Origin: Anaerolineae bacterium
Lineage (GTDB): Bacteria > Chloroflexota > Anaerolineae > Aggregatilineales > Ch27
Assembly (NCBI GenBank): GCA_013178165.1
Contig: JABLXG010000010.1
Coordinates: forward strand, 1-64,000
Direction of reading: 5' to 3'
Length of the DNA: 64,000 bases
Shown one piece after another: positions 44,244 through 53,850 of the stretch (position 1 is the first letter of the stretch; every line of letters starts with the position of its first letter). Made by a program: the position numbers and the translations under genes. Under the pieces are notes generated by a model, which saw only the letters and a program-made list of their open reading frames with translations, had not been told where the DNA came from and did not search any database.

Positions 44244-44268
44244 CTGTACCATTACATACGTTGTACAG
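44244..44268. promoter_or_regulatory. Inverted repeat upstream of flavodoxin
   Basis: CTGTAC and GTACAG, perfect 6-base arms 13 bases apart, 50 bases before the flavodoxin start. A repressor site is possible; nothing more can be said. Confidence 0.35.
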
Positions 44269-44307
44269 ACCGGTGAGTTGCACCACATTGCAATCTGCGC
44301 GACTGGA

Positions 44308-46053
44308 TCAGCCAGCCAATAGCTGGGGATCGTAGGCCGCCAGCAACCGGCTGTACAACCCACCCGCCGCCCGCAATTCCGCATGAGAGCCGCTCTCGAT
44401 CACACGCCCCTCATCGAGAACGATGATCCGATCGGCGCGGGCAACCGTGTGCAGGCGGTGGGCGATGATCAGCGCCGTACGCCCGCGCAGCAGCCGCCCG
44501 ATCGCCTCCTCCACCAGCGCCTCGCTCTCAGCGTCCAGGTGAGCAGTTGGCTCATCCAGGATCAGCAGCGGCGCATCGCGCAGGAAGGCGCGGGCCAGGG
44601 CGATCCGCTGCGCCTGCCCGCCGGAAAGGCGCGCCCCGCGTTCCCCGATCACGGTCGCGTAGCCGTCCGGCAGGGCGCAGATGAAGTCATCGGCGCCAGC
44701 CTGTCGGGCAGCGAAAATGACTTCGTCCGGCGTGGCTCCGGGGCGACCCAGGCGGATATTCTCCAGAATGCTGGTGTTGAACAGGTACGGCTGCTGGGGA
44801 ACCCAGGCCAGCCGCGCCCGCCAGACATCCGCGGCGATGGCCGCCAGCGGGACGCCATCGACCGTGATTGTCCCGGAATCGGGCGCGATGAAGCGCAGCA
44901 GCAGTGCAGCGATCGTGCTCTTGCCCGCGCCAGACGGCCCGACCAGCGCCACCTGCTGGCCCGGCTCCACCATGAAGGTGACGCCGTCCAGGGCGACGCG
45001 CCGCCCGCCATCATAGGCGTAGCGGATATCGTTGAAGGCGATGCACATCCGCTGAGGGACGGAGCGGGAGGGCACAGTCAAGGAGGGGGCCGATGCGACT
45101 GCCGGTGTTTCCAGGATGTCGAAGATGCGCACCGCTGCCGTTACACCGCTGATCCCGGCGTGGAAGCGCACGCCCAGTGTCCGCAGCGGCAGGTAGTATT
45201 CCGGAGCCAGCACCAGCACAAACAGCGCCCCCTCGAAATCGAGCAGGCCGTACAGCAGCCGCACGCCGATCTCCACCGCCACAATTGCCGTGCTGAGCGT
45301 GGCAATTAGCTCCAGAGTCAGCGCGGAAAGAAAAGCCACCCGCAGCACGCCCAGCGTGGTCGCCCGCCAGCGATCGCTAATGCTGGCGATGACCTCAACC
45401 TGGCGGCGGCTGCGCCCGAACAGCTTGAGCGTCGTCAGACCCTGCAGGGCGTCCAGGAAGTGGGCGCTCATCCGGCTGAGCGTCTGCCACTGGCGGCGGG
45501 TGACTCCCCGCGCCAGCGCCCCGATCAGCACCATAAAGAACGGGATCAGCGGCGCGGTGAGCAGCAACACCAGCCCCGAAAGCGGCTCCAGCGGCAGGAT
45601 AAAAGCGAGGAAGGTCAGCGGGACCAGCGCGGCCAGGACCAGCGCCGGCAGATAGTCGCGGAAATAAGCATCCAGTTCCTCCACGCCCTGCAGGGCGGCG
45701 GCAACCAGTTCGCCGCTGCGTTCGCCGCCCGTATAGGCCGGGCCAAGCGCCAGCAGGTGGCTGTACAGTGCCGAGCGCAGGGCCTGTTTGATCCGCCCGG
45801 CCAGCGCATCAGCAGCGGACACGCTCAGCCAGGCAACCCCCGCCCGCGCCAGCGCCAGGCCGGCCAGCGCCAGCAACAGTGGCGTCACCTCGACCAGCGT
45901 CTGCCCGCCCAGGAAGACCCCGGCGATGGCCCGGCTGAGTACGCGAGCCTGCAGCACCAGCAGCACCCCACCCAGCACACCGAGGCCAACCGTCAGCGCC
46001 AGCCGGGGACGCTCCCCGCGCAGCAACCTGAGCAACCGCCTGTCGAGATTCAT
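44308..46053 (-). CDS. cydD: CydD-like thiol/heme ABC exporter half
   Basis: A 581-residue fused permease-ATPase. The six-helix domain shows the CydD hallmarks GPAYTGGERSGELVAAALQG, DAYFRDYLPALVLA and LAPEYYLPLRTLGVRFHAG; the ATPase has GPSGAGKST, LSGGQAQRIALA and LLILDEPTAHLD. CydDC exports glutathione/cysteine and is needed for cytochrome bd assembly; cydAB lies 12 kb away. The partner CydC is not adjacent, and no other ABC half-transporter gene of that type is in the window. GGGAGG precedes the ATG. The gene symbol is by similarity; other ABC exporters of this group exist. Confidence 0.82.
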   Translation of the reverse strand: MNLDRRLLRLLRGERPRLALTVGLGVLGGVLLVLQARVLSRAIAGVFLGGQTLVEVTPLLLALAGLALARAGVAWLSVSAADALAGRIKQALRSALYSHLLALGPAYTGGERSGELVAAALQGVEELDAYFRDYLPALVLAALVPLTFLAFILPLEPLSGLVLLLTAPLIPFFMVLIGALARGVTRRQWQTLSRMSAHFLDALQGLTTLKLFGRSRRQVEVIASISDRWRATTLGVLRVAFLSALTLELIATLSTAIVAVEIGVRLLYGLLDFEGALFVLVLAPEYYLPLRTLGVRFHAGISGVTAAVRIFDILETPAVASAPSLTVPSRSVPQRMCIAFNDIRYAYDGGRRVALDGVTFMVEPGQQVALVGPSGAGKSTIAALLLRFIAPDSGTITVDGVPLAAIAADVWRARLAWVPQQPYLFNTSILENIRLGRPGATPDEVIFAARQAGADDFICALPDGYATVIGERGARLSGGQAQRIALARAFLRDAPLLILDEPTAHLDAESEALVEEAIGRLLRGRTALIIAHRLHTVARADRIIVLDEGRVIESGSHAELRAAGGLYSRLLAAYDPQLLAG

Positions 46054-46226
46054 GCGCGTCTTTCACCTCCCTGCGCCGGTTATACCGAAATCAGGGCAGG
46101 TGCCGCCAGAAGTTGCCCGTAGATCAGGCAATATATGCTAGAATCTGTACTAAGAGGGGGTATGTTCACGGGAAAGCCCGGCAGCAGCCGGATACCGCCG
46201 GGCATGCAAGAGGACAGGACTCCCGT

Positions 46227-46739
46227 ATGTTCATCACCGCCATTCGGACGCTTTACGCCTATAACGCCTGGGCTAGCGCCCGCGTTCTGGCCGCCGCCAG
46301 TCAGCTCACCGGCGACCAGTTCACCGCCCCGGTTCCCGGACCCGGCGCGAGCTTCTCCTCTGTCCGCGATACGCTGGTGCACACCCTCGGCGCGCAACGG
46401 CACTGGCTGGCGCGCTTCCGCCATTGGGAGCCGCCGGAGTTCCTGACCGCTGCGGAGTGCTCTGATCTGGCCACATTGCAGGGATGCTGGGACGCCGTTG
46501 AGACGGACACGCAGGCCTTCGTCGCGGCGCTGGACAACGACCTGCTGGGCACGGTCATCACCTACACCACCCGCTGGGGCCGGACGTACAGCTACCCGCT
46601 GTGGCAGATGATGATCCACCAGGTCAACCACGCTACCCATCACCGCAGTGAGGCCGCCATGCTGTTGGCGCACTGGGGCTACCCGCCGGGCGAGCTAGAC
46701 TTCATCACCTACATCGACGAACAGAACGCCAGGGCTTGA
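46227..46739 (+). CDS. DinB-family protein
   Basis: A 170-residue four-helix-bundle protein of the DinB/YfiT superfamily (metal-dependent thiol transferases or uncharacterised damage-inducible proteins). The metal ligands appear as His in RDTLVHTLGAQRHWL and two His in HQVNHATHHRSEAAMLL, the usual spacing. AGGA lies 8 bases before ATG 46227. It converges with, and overlaps by 35 bases, the next gene on the opposite strand. Substrate unknown. Confidence 0.87.
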   Translation: MFITAIRTLYAYNAWASARVLAAASQLTGDQFTAPVPGPGASFSSVRDTLVHTLGAQRHWLARFRHWEPPEFLTAAECSDLATLQGCWDAVETDTQAFVAALDNDLLGTVITYTTRWGRTYSYPLWQMMIHQVNHATHHRSEAAMLLAHWGYPPGELDFITYIDEQNARA

Positions 46740-47787
46740 GCAAAACCGGCAACGCCACCACCAGGAGCAGTATCCCCAGCAGCCCGCCCGCCAGCAACCA
46801 GACGCCGCGCCAGTCCAGTGGCAGGGCCGCGCTCCCTTCCGGCAAGATCGGGATCGTCGAGTCCACATAGCGCATGATCTGCTCCCAGGCCGGGGTTGGC
46901 GTGCCCGCCCGCCGGAAAAGCACCCGGCATTCAGCGTCCAGCGCAGCCATCTCATCACGGGCGGCGTTGGCATGGCTGGCCACGGCCAACTCGGCCATGG
47001 CCGTACGGGCCAGCCGGGAGAGCAGCAGCACCAGCAGCGGCTCCGGCAGCCAGCGGTAAACCTGAATAGCCGCTGGCACCAGTGGAAAACCGAGCGCCCG
47101 CAGCGCCTGAAAGCCCTCACGAGCGGCCCGCACCGCCAGCGTGATAGCGTCGCGGGTGTGTCCAGCGCGGTAGATATCCCCGCCAGCGGCGTAAACCGCC
47201 CCGGCCAGCGGCAACACCAGCGCGGCATGCGCTTTGAGCCAGGCATCGATGGCCGGGCTGATCACCACATCAATCCCGCCATCGGCGAAAGCATCAACGA
47301 TCTCGCGCAGGCGCGGCGTGACCTGCCCGTTCAACTCCCCGATGACCAGGCGGATCCGTTGTGCCCCGCCGGTGTGGCGCACGATGTGCCCCTCCCGCGT
47401 GCCGCCCACCGTGGTGAAGCCGAACAGCACCCGCTCGCGGCCCAGCGCCGCCGCGTAAGCGTCCGGCCCGGCGGCGTTATTGCCCAGGAACAGCACCGCC
47501 GGAGTCGCCTTGTTAGCGGCCAAGACTGGCAGCACGTCGGCCACCTGGTTCTTGCGCATGCACACCACGATCAGATCATAAGCTTCGGTGGGCGCCAGCG
47601 CTTCCACCAACGGCACCGTTGTTGTGCTGCGGATGCCTGTACGCGCGTCCTCCAGGACAATGCCATGCTCGCGCAGGTCGGCCAGCCGCCTGCCGCGCGC
47701 CAGCAGGCTCACCTCATGCCCGGCGGCGTAAAGCCGCGCCGCGATCACACTGCCCTGCACCCCGGCCCCGTAGATCAGAATTTTCAT
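46705..47787 (-). CDS. Ketopantoate reductase-like dehydrogenase, TM tail
   Basis: A 360-residue NADP-dependent reductase of the ApbA/PanE family, which converts 2-ketopantoate to pantoate in coenzyme A synthesis. ILIYGAGVQGSVIAARL is the Rossmann start; VCMRKNQVADVLPVL carries the catalytic Lys and GNNAAG the substrate Asn. The all-alpha C-terminal domain is present, but a hydrophobic helix (LLAGGLLGILLLVVALPVLL) is appended, which normal PanE lacks. GGGAGGG lies 9 bases upstream. Many such homologues are not PanE, so a related 2-hydroxyacid dehydrogenase is possible. No pan gene nearby. Confidence 0.78.
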   Translation of the reverse strand: MKILIYGAGVQGSVIAARLYAAGHEVSLLARGRRLADLREHGIVLEDARTGIRSTTTVPLVEALAPTEAYDLIVVCMRKNQVADVLPVLAANKATPAVLFLGNNAAGPDAYAAALGRERVLFGFTTVGGTREGHIVRHTGGAQRIRLVIGELNGQVTPRLREIVDAFADGGIDVVISPAIDAWLKAHAALVLPLAGAVYAAGGDIYRAGHTRDAITLAVRAAREGFQALRALGFPLVPAAIQVYRWLPEPLLVLLLSRLARTAMAELAVASHANAARDEMAALDAECRVLFRRAGTPTPAWEQIMRYVDSTIPILPEGSAALPLDWRGVWLLAGGLLGILLLVVALPVLLKPWRSVRRCR

Positions 47788-47918
47788 GGGTTCTGTCCCT
47801 CCCCTCTAGTCGTCATTGTACGCCCCTTCCCGTTGACTGGACAAAGCCGCCTACGCTCCCTAAAATACCCGGCAAATGCGCCGCCCACCCTGAGTGCACG
47901 CAAGAGTGTGACCCCACC

Positions 47919-48686
47919 ATGACTCACCTCAAGCCGATCCTGCGCCGCTTTCCGCCCTACCTGTGGCTGGCCAACCGCTACCGGGGTCTGCGCCGCCTGC
48001 TGGCCTACCCGGAAACAGCCCGCGTCGGCGTGACCAGTTACGACGACTACTGGGACGCCAAGGCAGGGAGCGGCCTGGGCAAGCTCTCGCCCTTTCGCCG
48101 GGCGCGGGCGGAGGCGCTGGCCCGTGTCATCCCGCCCGGCAGCAAGGTGCTCGACCTGGGCGTGGGCGACGGCGCGATCCTTAAGTATCTGGTCGAGCAA
48201 CTTGGCATTGACGCGCACGGCGTAGATATCTCCCCGAAAGCGGTCGAGTATTGCCGATCGATCGGGCTGGATGTGACGCTGGCAGATATCAAACAGCCGG
48301 TCAGCACTTTTATCGACACCGACTACGACTGCATCCTCATGAGCGAAATTCTGGAGCACATCCCCGACCCGGAGGCGCTGTTGAACGATCTGCGCCACCG
48401 TGCCCGGATGTTGATCGTTAGCGTGCCGAACACCGGTTACCACCAGCACCGGCTGCGTCTGCTGCTGGGCCGCTTTCCACTGCAATGGGTAGTGACACCC
48501 GGTGAGCACCTGCGGTTCTGGACGGTGGCGGACTTCCGCTGGTGGGCGGCGCAACTCGGCTTCCGCATCACGCAGCAGATCGCCTACCAGGGCACGCCCA
48601 TTCTGCGCGATGTGTGGCCCAACCTGTTCGGGGAAGCGATGATCTATGTGCTGGAAGATGCCCGCCAGGAGCCGCCCGCACCATGA
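47919..48686 (+). CDS. Class I methyltransferase (MetW-like)
   Basis: A 255-residue SAM-dependent methyltransferase. Motif I is VLDLGVGDGAILKYL, the acidic loop GVDISPKAVEY, and post-motif LMSEILEHIPDPEALLNDL. The later region (LLLGRFPLQWVV, GEHLRFWTVADFRWWA) is like MetW or sugar/lipid methyltransferases in polysaccharide clusters. No ribosome site is convincing. The stop overlaps the ATG of the next methyltransferase (ATGA), so both come from one mRNA. Substrate unknown, but the glycosyltransferase neighbours suggest a glycan or its lipid carrier. Confidence 0.82.
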   Translation: MTHLKPILRRFPPYLWLANRYRGLRRLLAYPETARVGVTSYDDYWDAKAGSGLGKLSPFRRARAEALARVIPPGSKVLDLGVGDGAILKYLVEQLGIDAHGVDISPKAVEYCRSIGLDVTLADIKQPVSTFIDTDYDCILMSEILEHIPDPEALLNDLRHRARMLIVSVPNTGYHQHRLRLLLGRFPLQWVVTPGEHLRFWTVADFRWWAAQLGFRITQQIAYQGTPILRDVWPNLFGEAMIYVLEDARQEPPAP

Positions 48687-49375
48687 CCGCCGTGCCGAAG
48701 TATCACCGGGATGCCCTTTACGACCCGGCAACCGCCCACCCTGATGAAGCGCACAGCATCCTGATGCGCCTGATCCCGCGTGGGAGCTGCGTGCTGGAGC
48801 TGGGCTGTTCCTCCGGCTACCTGTCTGGATACATGGAAGCGGCGCTGGGCTGCCGTGTGACCGGCCTGGAGATCGATCCGGCAGCGGTGGCCATCGCTGC
48901 CGGGCGGTGCAGTGAGGTGTATACAGTCGATCTGGATGTGCCGGGGGCGCTGGCGGTGGCCGGGGCCAGTGGGCCGTATGACGTGCTGCTGGCGGCGGCG
49001 GTGCTGGAGCACCTCAGGCAACCGGAGCGGGTGCTGGCGGAGGCGCGGACGCTGCTGAAGCCAGGCGCGCGCGTGATCGTCTCGCTTCCCAACATTGCCC
49101 ACTGGCGCTACCGGCTGTTGTTGCTGCTGGGCCGCTTCGATTACACTGACTACGGGGTGCTGGATCGCACCCACTGCCACCTGTACACGGTCCGCACCGG
49201 GCGGGCGCTGCTGGAACAGCAGGGCTACCCGGTGGAGGCGCTGTACATCACCGGCAGCGGTCTGCAGACTCTGCTCAATGCCCTGGCTCGGCGGCGGGGA
49301 CGTCCATTAGCCGCGCCAGTGCTGCCCGGCCTGCTCGCTACCGAACTGATCTACGTCGCCCGCAACCCCGGCTGA
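48683..49375 (+). CDS. Class I methyltransferase (MetW-like)
   Basis: A 230-residue SAM-dependent methyltransferase similar to the preceding one. Motif I is VLELGCSSGYLSGYM, the acidic loop GLEIDPAAVAIAAG, and AAAVLEHLRQPERVLAEART follows. The second half (IVSLPNIAHWRYRLLLLLGR, DRTHCHLYTVRTGRALLEQQ) mirrors the upstream gene, including an -RLLLLLGRF- stretch, so the two probably arose by duplication. It overlaps its neighbour by 4 bases. Convergent with a GT2 gene, overlapping by 25 bases. Confidence 0.82.
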   Translation: MTAVPKYHRDALYDPATAHPDEAHSILMRLIPRGSCVLELGCSSGYLSGYMEAALGCRVTGLEIDPAAVAIAAGRCSEVYTVDLDVPGALAVAGASGPYDVLLAAAVLEHLRQPERVLAEARTLLKPGARVIVSLPNIAHWRYRLLLLLGRFDYTDYGVLDRTHCHLYTVRTGRALLEQQGYPVEALYITGSGLQTLLNALARRRGRPLAAPVLPGLLATELIYVARNPG

Positions 49376-50217
49376 GCCTCCCGGCGGTCAAGCAGGTGGC
49401 GGGTTAGCCCGGCAGCGGCGATCAGGGGCGCAGCGCGCAACCGGCCAAAGTGCTTGCGGGCATAGACGGCCAGGTCTGCATAATACATCTGCCGGGCACG
49501 ACGGCTGATGTGGCGGGTGGTGGCCCGCTCAGCGTGGGTGATGACCGCCCCGGCCAGATACTGCACCGTATACCCCCTTGCCTTTAGCCGCCAGCACAGG
49601 TCATCGTCGCTGAAGTACATCGGCATAGCCTCATCGAAAAGGCCAACCATCTCCAGCGCGGCGCGGCGCAGCAGCATGCATGAACCGGGGGCTACGTCGA
49701 CCTCCCGATCGCTCAGACGATTCCAGTCCGCGTACCACATCCGGGCACGCCGCGCTTCCCGCCAGACGGGCAGCAGCGCCCCCGCGAAGGTCGCCCCCAG
49801 CCACAGGTCAGCATAGGTGTTGAAGCGGGAGCAGATCGGCAGTGTCGTCCGTCCATCCGTCCAGACCTGACGAGCCGTCGCCAGCCCGCAGGCAGGATTA
49901 GCCTCCAGATAGGCCGCCAGCGCCTGCAACGCGCCGGGATGCAATTCGGTATCCGGGTTCAACACCAGGATCGCATCGCCCTGTGCGGCGCGGATGGCCA
50001 GGTTGTTGCCCGCGCTGTAAAAGGTATTGCGGCCTGGCAGGATCAGTCGGGCCGCCGGGTAGCGCGCCTGGACCAGAGCCACCGAGTCATCCATACTGCC
50101 GTTATCGACCACGATGATCTCAGGCTCCAGGTCGGCGGCGTAGCGGGTAATGGACTCCAGGCAGCGCACCAGCAGGGGGGCGGTGTTGTAGCTGACAATG
50201 GCGATCGAGAGTCTCAC
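49351..50217 (-). CDS. Family 2 glycosyltransferase
   Basis: A ~288-residue inverting glycosyltransferase of the rhamnosyltransferase-type GT2 group. IAIVSYNTAPLLVRCLESI opens the GT-A fold; IIVVDNGSMDDS and ILVLNPDTELHPGAL hold the nucleotide and DXD-type sites, and PMYFSDDDLCWRLKARGY the catalytic base region. GTG 50217 is chosen because GGAG lies 5 bases upstream; a TTG at 50232 has none. No transmembrane helix. Probably adds one sugar to a surface glycan. Confidence 0.85.
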   Translation of the reverse strand: MRLSIAIVSYNTAPLLVRCLESITRYAADLEPEIIVVDNGSMDDSVALVQARYPAARLILPGRNTFYSAGNNLAIRAAQGDAILVLNPDTELHPGALQALAAYLEANPACGLATARQVWTDGRTTLPICSRFNTYADLWLGATFAGALLPVWREARRARMWYADWNRLSDREVDVAPGSCMLLRRAALEMVGLFDEAMPMYFSDDDLCWRLKARGYTVQYLAGAVITHAERATTRHISRRARQMYYADLAVYARKHFGRLRAAPLIAAAGLTRHLLDRREAQPGLRAT

Positions 50218-50250
50218 GGGCGCTCCATCCAACCAGGGCAGGTAATCGGA

Positions 50251-50280
50251 TTGGATTATAGCTGATCCCGCGTTTATAAT
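50251..50280 (+). promoter_or_regulatory. Promoter for the 50352 gene
   Basis: TTGGAT (50251-50256), 18-base spacer, TATAAT (50275-50280), 71 bases before the start codon. Confidence 0.45.
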
Positions 50281-50351
50281 TCGCGTGCGTTTTGCAGCCT
50301 GGATTGCCCCCGAGCTGCGAAGGGGACGAGAAGCGGATAGAGGCTGGCAAG

Positions 50352-52058
50352 ATGGCCCTGCTGAGGAAAAACGGATACGGTGCCAAGCTGGCCTTTGTGG
50401 TCCTGCTGCTGCTCTTTGCCGCCGGGCTACGGATTCCTGGAATCACCTACGGGCAACCGGATCCGGCGTACTTCCCGTCCTATGCCAGGAACCAGACGCT
50501 TAGCCCCAACAGTGCTTTCCATCCAGATGAATTTCATCAGGTGAGTAAGCCGCTTCAAATGTTGCTGCGGCGACAACTACACCCGCAGTTTTTCGAGAAT
50601 CCCAATTTTCTGATCAATCTCAACTTCGTAACGTACTGGCTGACCAACGCGGAAGATGGGCTTACGCTTGCCGATCGGGAGAACATTGACGGCACAGATC
50701 AGGACATTGGCGCGCGGGAATACGCCCCCTTCCGGCTGTATGTTCAAACACGCTATTTCTCAGCGCTGGGCGGGTTACTGGCGGTGGCGGGTGCATTCGC
50801 GCTGGGGAAGCAACTGAGCGGCCATCCCTTCGGGGGAGCAATAGCCGGGCTATTGACAGCGGTCTCATTGCCGATGGTGCAGCATGCGCATTATGCCACG
50901 ACCAGCAGTCTGGCCGCAGGATTTGCGGCAGTAAGTGCATGGGCGGCCCTTGCAACGCTACGGGAGAATCAAGGGCAGCGCGGCCTGCTGGTACTCAGTG
51001 GGATTATGGCCGGGCTGGCAGCAGGCTGTCGGTACAATGCGGCGGCGGTGTCACTTGTGTTGTTCTTTGTGGGGTGTGTGTTGCTATACCGTAACCCATC
51101 AAGAGCCATGCTCCGTCAAGTGTTACTGGGATGGTTGTTGTTCCCGGTGAGTTTCGTGCTGACCACCCCTTACCTGCTGCGTGATCCAGCAATGTTCTTG
51201 CACGATTTTCAATATATCAGCAATCAGTACGTGGCCGATGGCGCTACGGGAGTATCGAAATGGGTGGGACTGTTTTATGAATACCGGTATCTGGTCGTAT
51301 TTGGCGTAGGTATTCCGGCGACCGTATTGGGTGTACTCGGCGTCGCTATAGCATTCTTTCGCCCGCGCGTATCCCGGCAGGGAAACTCCACGGCTTTACC
51401 CATGTTGTTGTTGCTGGGGTTCATTGTGCCTTACAGTTATGTGGTCCTGCGGACGGTTCGCCCCAATATGGCGGAACAAATGCTGGTACCGATAATCCCG
51501 GTGTTTGCTGCCCTGAGTGGGTTGGGGGCAGTGCAGCTACGCACATGGTTACCCGGCCCCGCCCAGGTGCGGGGCGGGCTGATCGCAGCAGCTATCGTGG
51601 CCATGCCGCTGGTCTATACATTGCCTGCTCTTCAGTTGTTCCACACAGATACCCGCGATCTCATGACCGCCTGGATCACAGAACATGTCCCCCCTGGAAC
51701 AACTATTCATCTGAATGGGTCATACAATGTTGCGCTGGACCCGGCCTACTTCCCGCAAACGCAGAACTATTACGGGTCATACCCTACGCCGGAGGAACTC
51801 CGTGCTTCCGGCGTAGACCTGGTGCTATTGTCGGATGCGCTGCTTTACGATGATCTTCTGAATCCGCTGATCACACCCAGTCAGAAAGAGTTCATACGTG
51901 ACTATCTGGCACTCTGGGATAATCTGCCAGTGTTGGCACGGGTAGAGCGGCCCGTCTGGCCGGGTTCCGACCAGTTCATGAATAGCATGCGCATCTGGCA
52001 CAGTCCAACGCTGACCCTGTACTGTTTGGATGAAGCGGCCTGTGCCGCCATGCGCTGA
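50352..52058 (+). CDS. GT-C type membrane glycosyltransferase
   Basis: A 568-residue membrane protein with ~10-12 helices, the first right after a basic N-terminus (AKLAFVVLLLLFAAGLRI). An exported loop contains NSAFHPDEFHQV, where the D-E pair is like the catalytic acidic pair of GT39/ArnT-type enzymes that use lipid-phosphate sugars. The C-terminal ~120 residues are soluble (YFPQTQNYYGSYPTPEEL). AGAGG lies 8 bases before ATG 50352. Third-position bases look less GC-rich than neighbours, hinting at later arrival. Acceptor unknown. Confidence 0.75.
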   Translation: MALLRKNGYGAKLAFVVLLLLFAAGLRIPGITYGQPDPAYFPSYARNQTLSPNSAFHPDEFHQVSKPLQMLLRRQLHPQFFENPNFLINLNFVTYWLTNAEDGLTLADRENIDGTDQDIGAREYAPFRLYVQTRYFSALGGLLAVAGAFALGKQLSGHPFGGAIAGLLTAVSLPMVQHAHYATTSSLAAGFAAVSAWAALATLRENQGQRGLLVLSGIMAGLAAGCRYNAAAVSLVLFFVGCVLLYRNPSRAMLRQVLLGWLLFPVSFVLTTPYLLRDPAMFLHDFQYISNQYVADGATGVSKWVGLFYEYRYLVVFGVGIPATVLGVLGVAIAFFRPRVSRQGNSTALPMLLLLGFIVPYSYVVLRTVRPNMAEQMLVPIIPVFAALSGLGAVQLRTWLPGPAQVRGGLIAAAIVAMPLVYTLPALQLFHTDTRDLMTAWITEHVPPGTTIHLNGSYNVALDPAYFPQTQNYYGSYPTPEELRASGVDLVLLSDALLYDDLLNPLITPSQKEFIRDYLALWDNLPVLARVERPVWPGSDQFMNSMRIWHSPTLTLYCLDEAACAAMR

Positions 52059-52143
52059 AACACAAGGCTGAAGCATGGCAGCCTCATGCAAGCCAGGCTG
52101 CGCATCGGGCCTCCCCCCTCTTCGCCTCCCCTGCAGCCCGCGC

Positions 52144-52172
52144 TTATCAGCGCCTGATGGATGCGGTACAAT
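52144..52172 (+). promoter_or_regulatory. Promoter for cysS
   Basis: TTATCA (52144-52149), 17-base spacer, TACAAT (52167-52172), 58 bases before the start. Confidence 0.55.
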
Positions 52173-52229
52173 ACCGGCAGACAAAATTGTTGTAGCACAG
52201 GGATTGCCCACGCAGGACGGAAGGGACTT

Positions 52230-53687
52230 ATGACACTGCGAATCTTCAACGTGCTTGGCCGGGAAAAACAGGAATTTGTGCCCGTGGAGCCGGGCAAAGT
52301 CAACATGTACGTGTGCGGTCCAACCGTCCAGGACTACGCGCATGTGGGCCACGCCAAGACTTACATCAACTTCGACATGGTGGTACGCTGGCTGCGCTAC
52401 AGCGGCTGGGACGTGCTCTACGTGCAGAATATCACCGATGTCGGCCATCTGCTGGATAGCGGCGAGGACCGCATCCTCAAGAAAGCCCGCCAGCTGGCCG
52501 CCCGGCCCATGCAGATCGTGGAGTACTACACCCGCGAATACTTCGCCGATATGGACGCCCTGGGCGTCACGCGCCCGGACATCAGCCCGCGGGCCAGCGG
52601 GCACATTCCGGAGCAGATCGCCATGATCCAGCGCCTGATCGACAAAGGCCATGCCTATGTCGTGGATGGCAATGTCTACTTTGATGTGCGTTCGTACCCG
52701 GAATACGGCAAGCTCTCCAACCGCCGCCTGGAAGATCAGGAGGCGGGCGCCCGCGAGGATGTGCGCGATGAAAAGCGCCATCCGGAAGACTTTGCCCTGT
52801 GGAAGCGGGCTGAACCAGAGCATATCCTGCGCTGGGATAGCCCGTGGGGAGTGGGCTTCCCCGGCTGGCATATCGAGTGCTCGGCCATGGCAGGCAAGTA
52901 CCTGGGCACCACCTTTGATATTCACGGTGGCGGCGTCGATAACATCTTCCCGCACAACGAGTGCGAGATCGCCCAGAGCGAATGCGCCCATGACGCGCCC
53001 TTCGCCCGCTACTGGATGCTGACCGGCAGCCTGCAGGTGCCGGATGAGGACGGCGTCCCGGTTAAGATGTCCAAGAGCCTGGGCAACTTCTACACGATCA
53101 AAGATGCGCTGAAAAAGTGGCGGCCCGAAGCGATCCGCCTGTTCATGTTTACCTCGCATTACTCCAACCCGATCGTTTTCAGCGAGGAAGCGCTGGATAG
53201 CGCGGTCAGGGGCTGGGAACGGCTCTATGGCGCGGCCCGGCTAACCCGCGCCATGATGGCCGCCGCGCCGGAAGGCGATGCCGGAAACGCAATTCTGGCC
53301 GAGGTAGCGCGGGCGCGGGCCGATTTTGCCGCCGCCCTGGATGACGACTTCAACGCCCCGCTGGCCCTCAGTGTCCTGCAGACTTTCACCCGCGAGGTCT
53401 ACACCCTGCTGAACAGCGGGACGGCGATCGGGCGGGGTGTGCTGGAGCAGATCGACGCGGTGTACCGCGACCTGGGCGGCAAGGTCCTGGGCATCATTCC
53501 TGAACGCGATGCGGCCAGCGCCAACGCTGAGCGCGAAGCCGGGCTGATTAACCTGCTGGTGGCCCTGCGTACAGAGGCCCGTGCCCGCAAGGACTGGGCG
53601 ACTTCCGACCGCATTCGTAACGAGCTGGCCGCGCTGGGAATCACCCTGGAGGATCGGCCAGAAGGTACACTGTGGAAGGTGAGCTAG
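52230..53687 (+). CDS. cysS: Cysteinyl-tRNA synthetase
   Basis: A 485-residue class I synthetase that charges tRNA-Cys. The N-terminal [17 protein letters not shown] holds the HIGH-type HVGH and the first zinc Cys; [12 protein letters not shown] the second Cys; [19 protein letters not shown] the His and Glu zinc ligands (this variant has HNEC where many have HHEN); [11 protein letters not shown] is the KMSKS loop. The C-terminal helical and anticodon regions are complete. Start ATG 52230 follows GGAAGGG. A promoter and a terminator flank it, so it is a stand-alone gene within the polysaccharide region. Confidence 0.96.
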   Translation: MTLRIFNVLGREKQEFVPVEPGKVNMYVCGPTVQDYAHVGHAKTYINFDMVVRWLRYSGWDVLYVQNITDVGHLLDSGEDRILKKARQLAARPMQIVEYYTREYFADMDALGVTRPDISPRASGHIPEQIAMIQRLIDKGHAYVVDGNVYFDVRSYPEYGKLSNRRLEDQEAGAREDVRDEKRHPEDFALWKRAEPEHILRWDSPWGVGFPGWHIECSAMAGKYLGTTFDIHGGGVDNIFPHNECEIAQSECAHDAPFARYWMLTGSLQVPDEDGVPVKMSKSLGNFYTIKDALKKWRPEAIRLFMFTSHYSNPIVFSEEALDSAVRGWERLYGAARLTRAMMAAAPEGDAGNAILAEVARARADFAAALDDDFNAPLALSVLQTFTREVYTLLNSGTAIGRGVLEQIDAVYRDLGGKVLGIIPERDAASANAEREAGLINLLVALRTEARARKDWATSDRIRNELAALGITLEDRPEGTLWKVS

Positions 53688-53732
53688 CGGGGGTGGTATT
53701 CTGAAAGGCGAGCGGACACAGGAGCAGGGGAC

Positions 53733-53763
53733 AGCGGCGGACGGGTTCCGCCGCTTGTTCTGT
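53733..53763 (+). terminator. Rho-independent terminator after cysS
   Basis: AGCGGCGGA, 5-base loop, TCCGCCGCT, followed by TGTTCTGTT. Confidence 0.7.
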
Positions 53764-53850
53764 TAGCTGCGCTGGCGCGGTCGTGACCTCGCCCCCTGGC
53801 CGGGGTTATTGCTGAGGGATGGCAGTTGCAGGGCAGGAGGTGAAACGGGT

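Noticed and set aside
52230-53687. HNEC instead of HHEN in the cysteinyl-tRNA synthetase zinc site
   Set aside because: The metal-binding His and Glu keep their positions, so it is a tolerated variant and not a defect.
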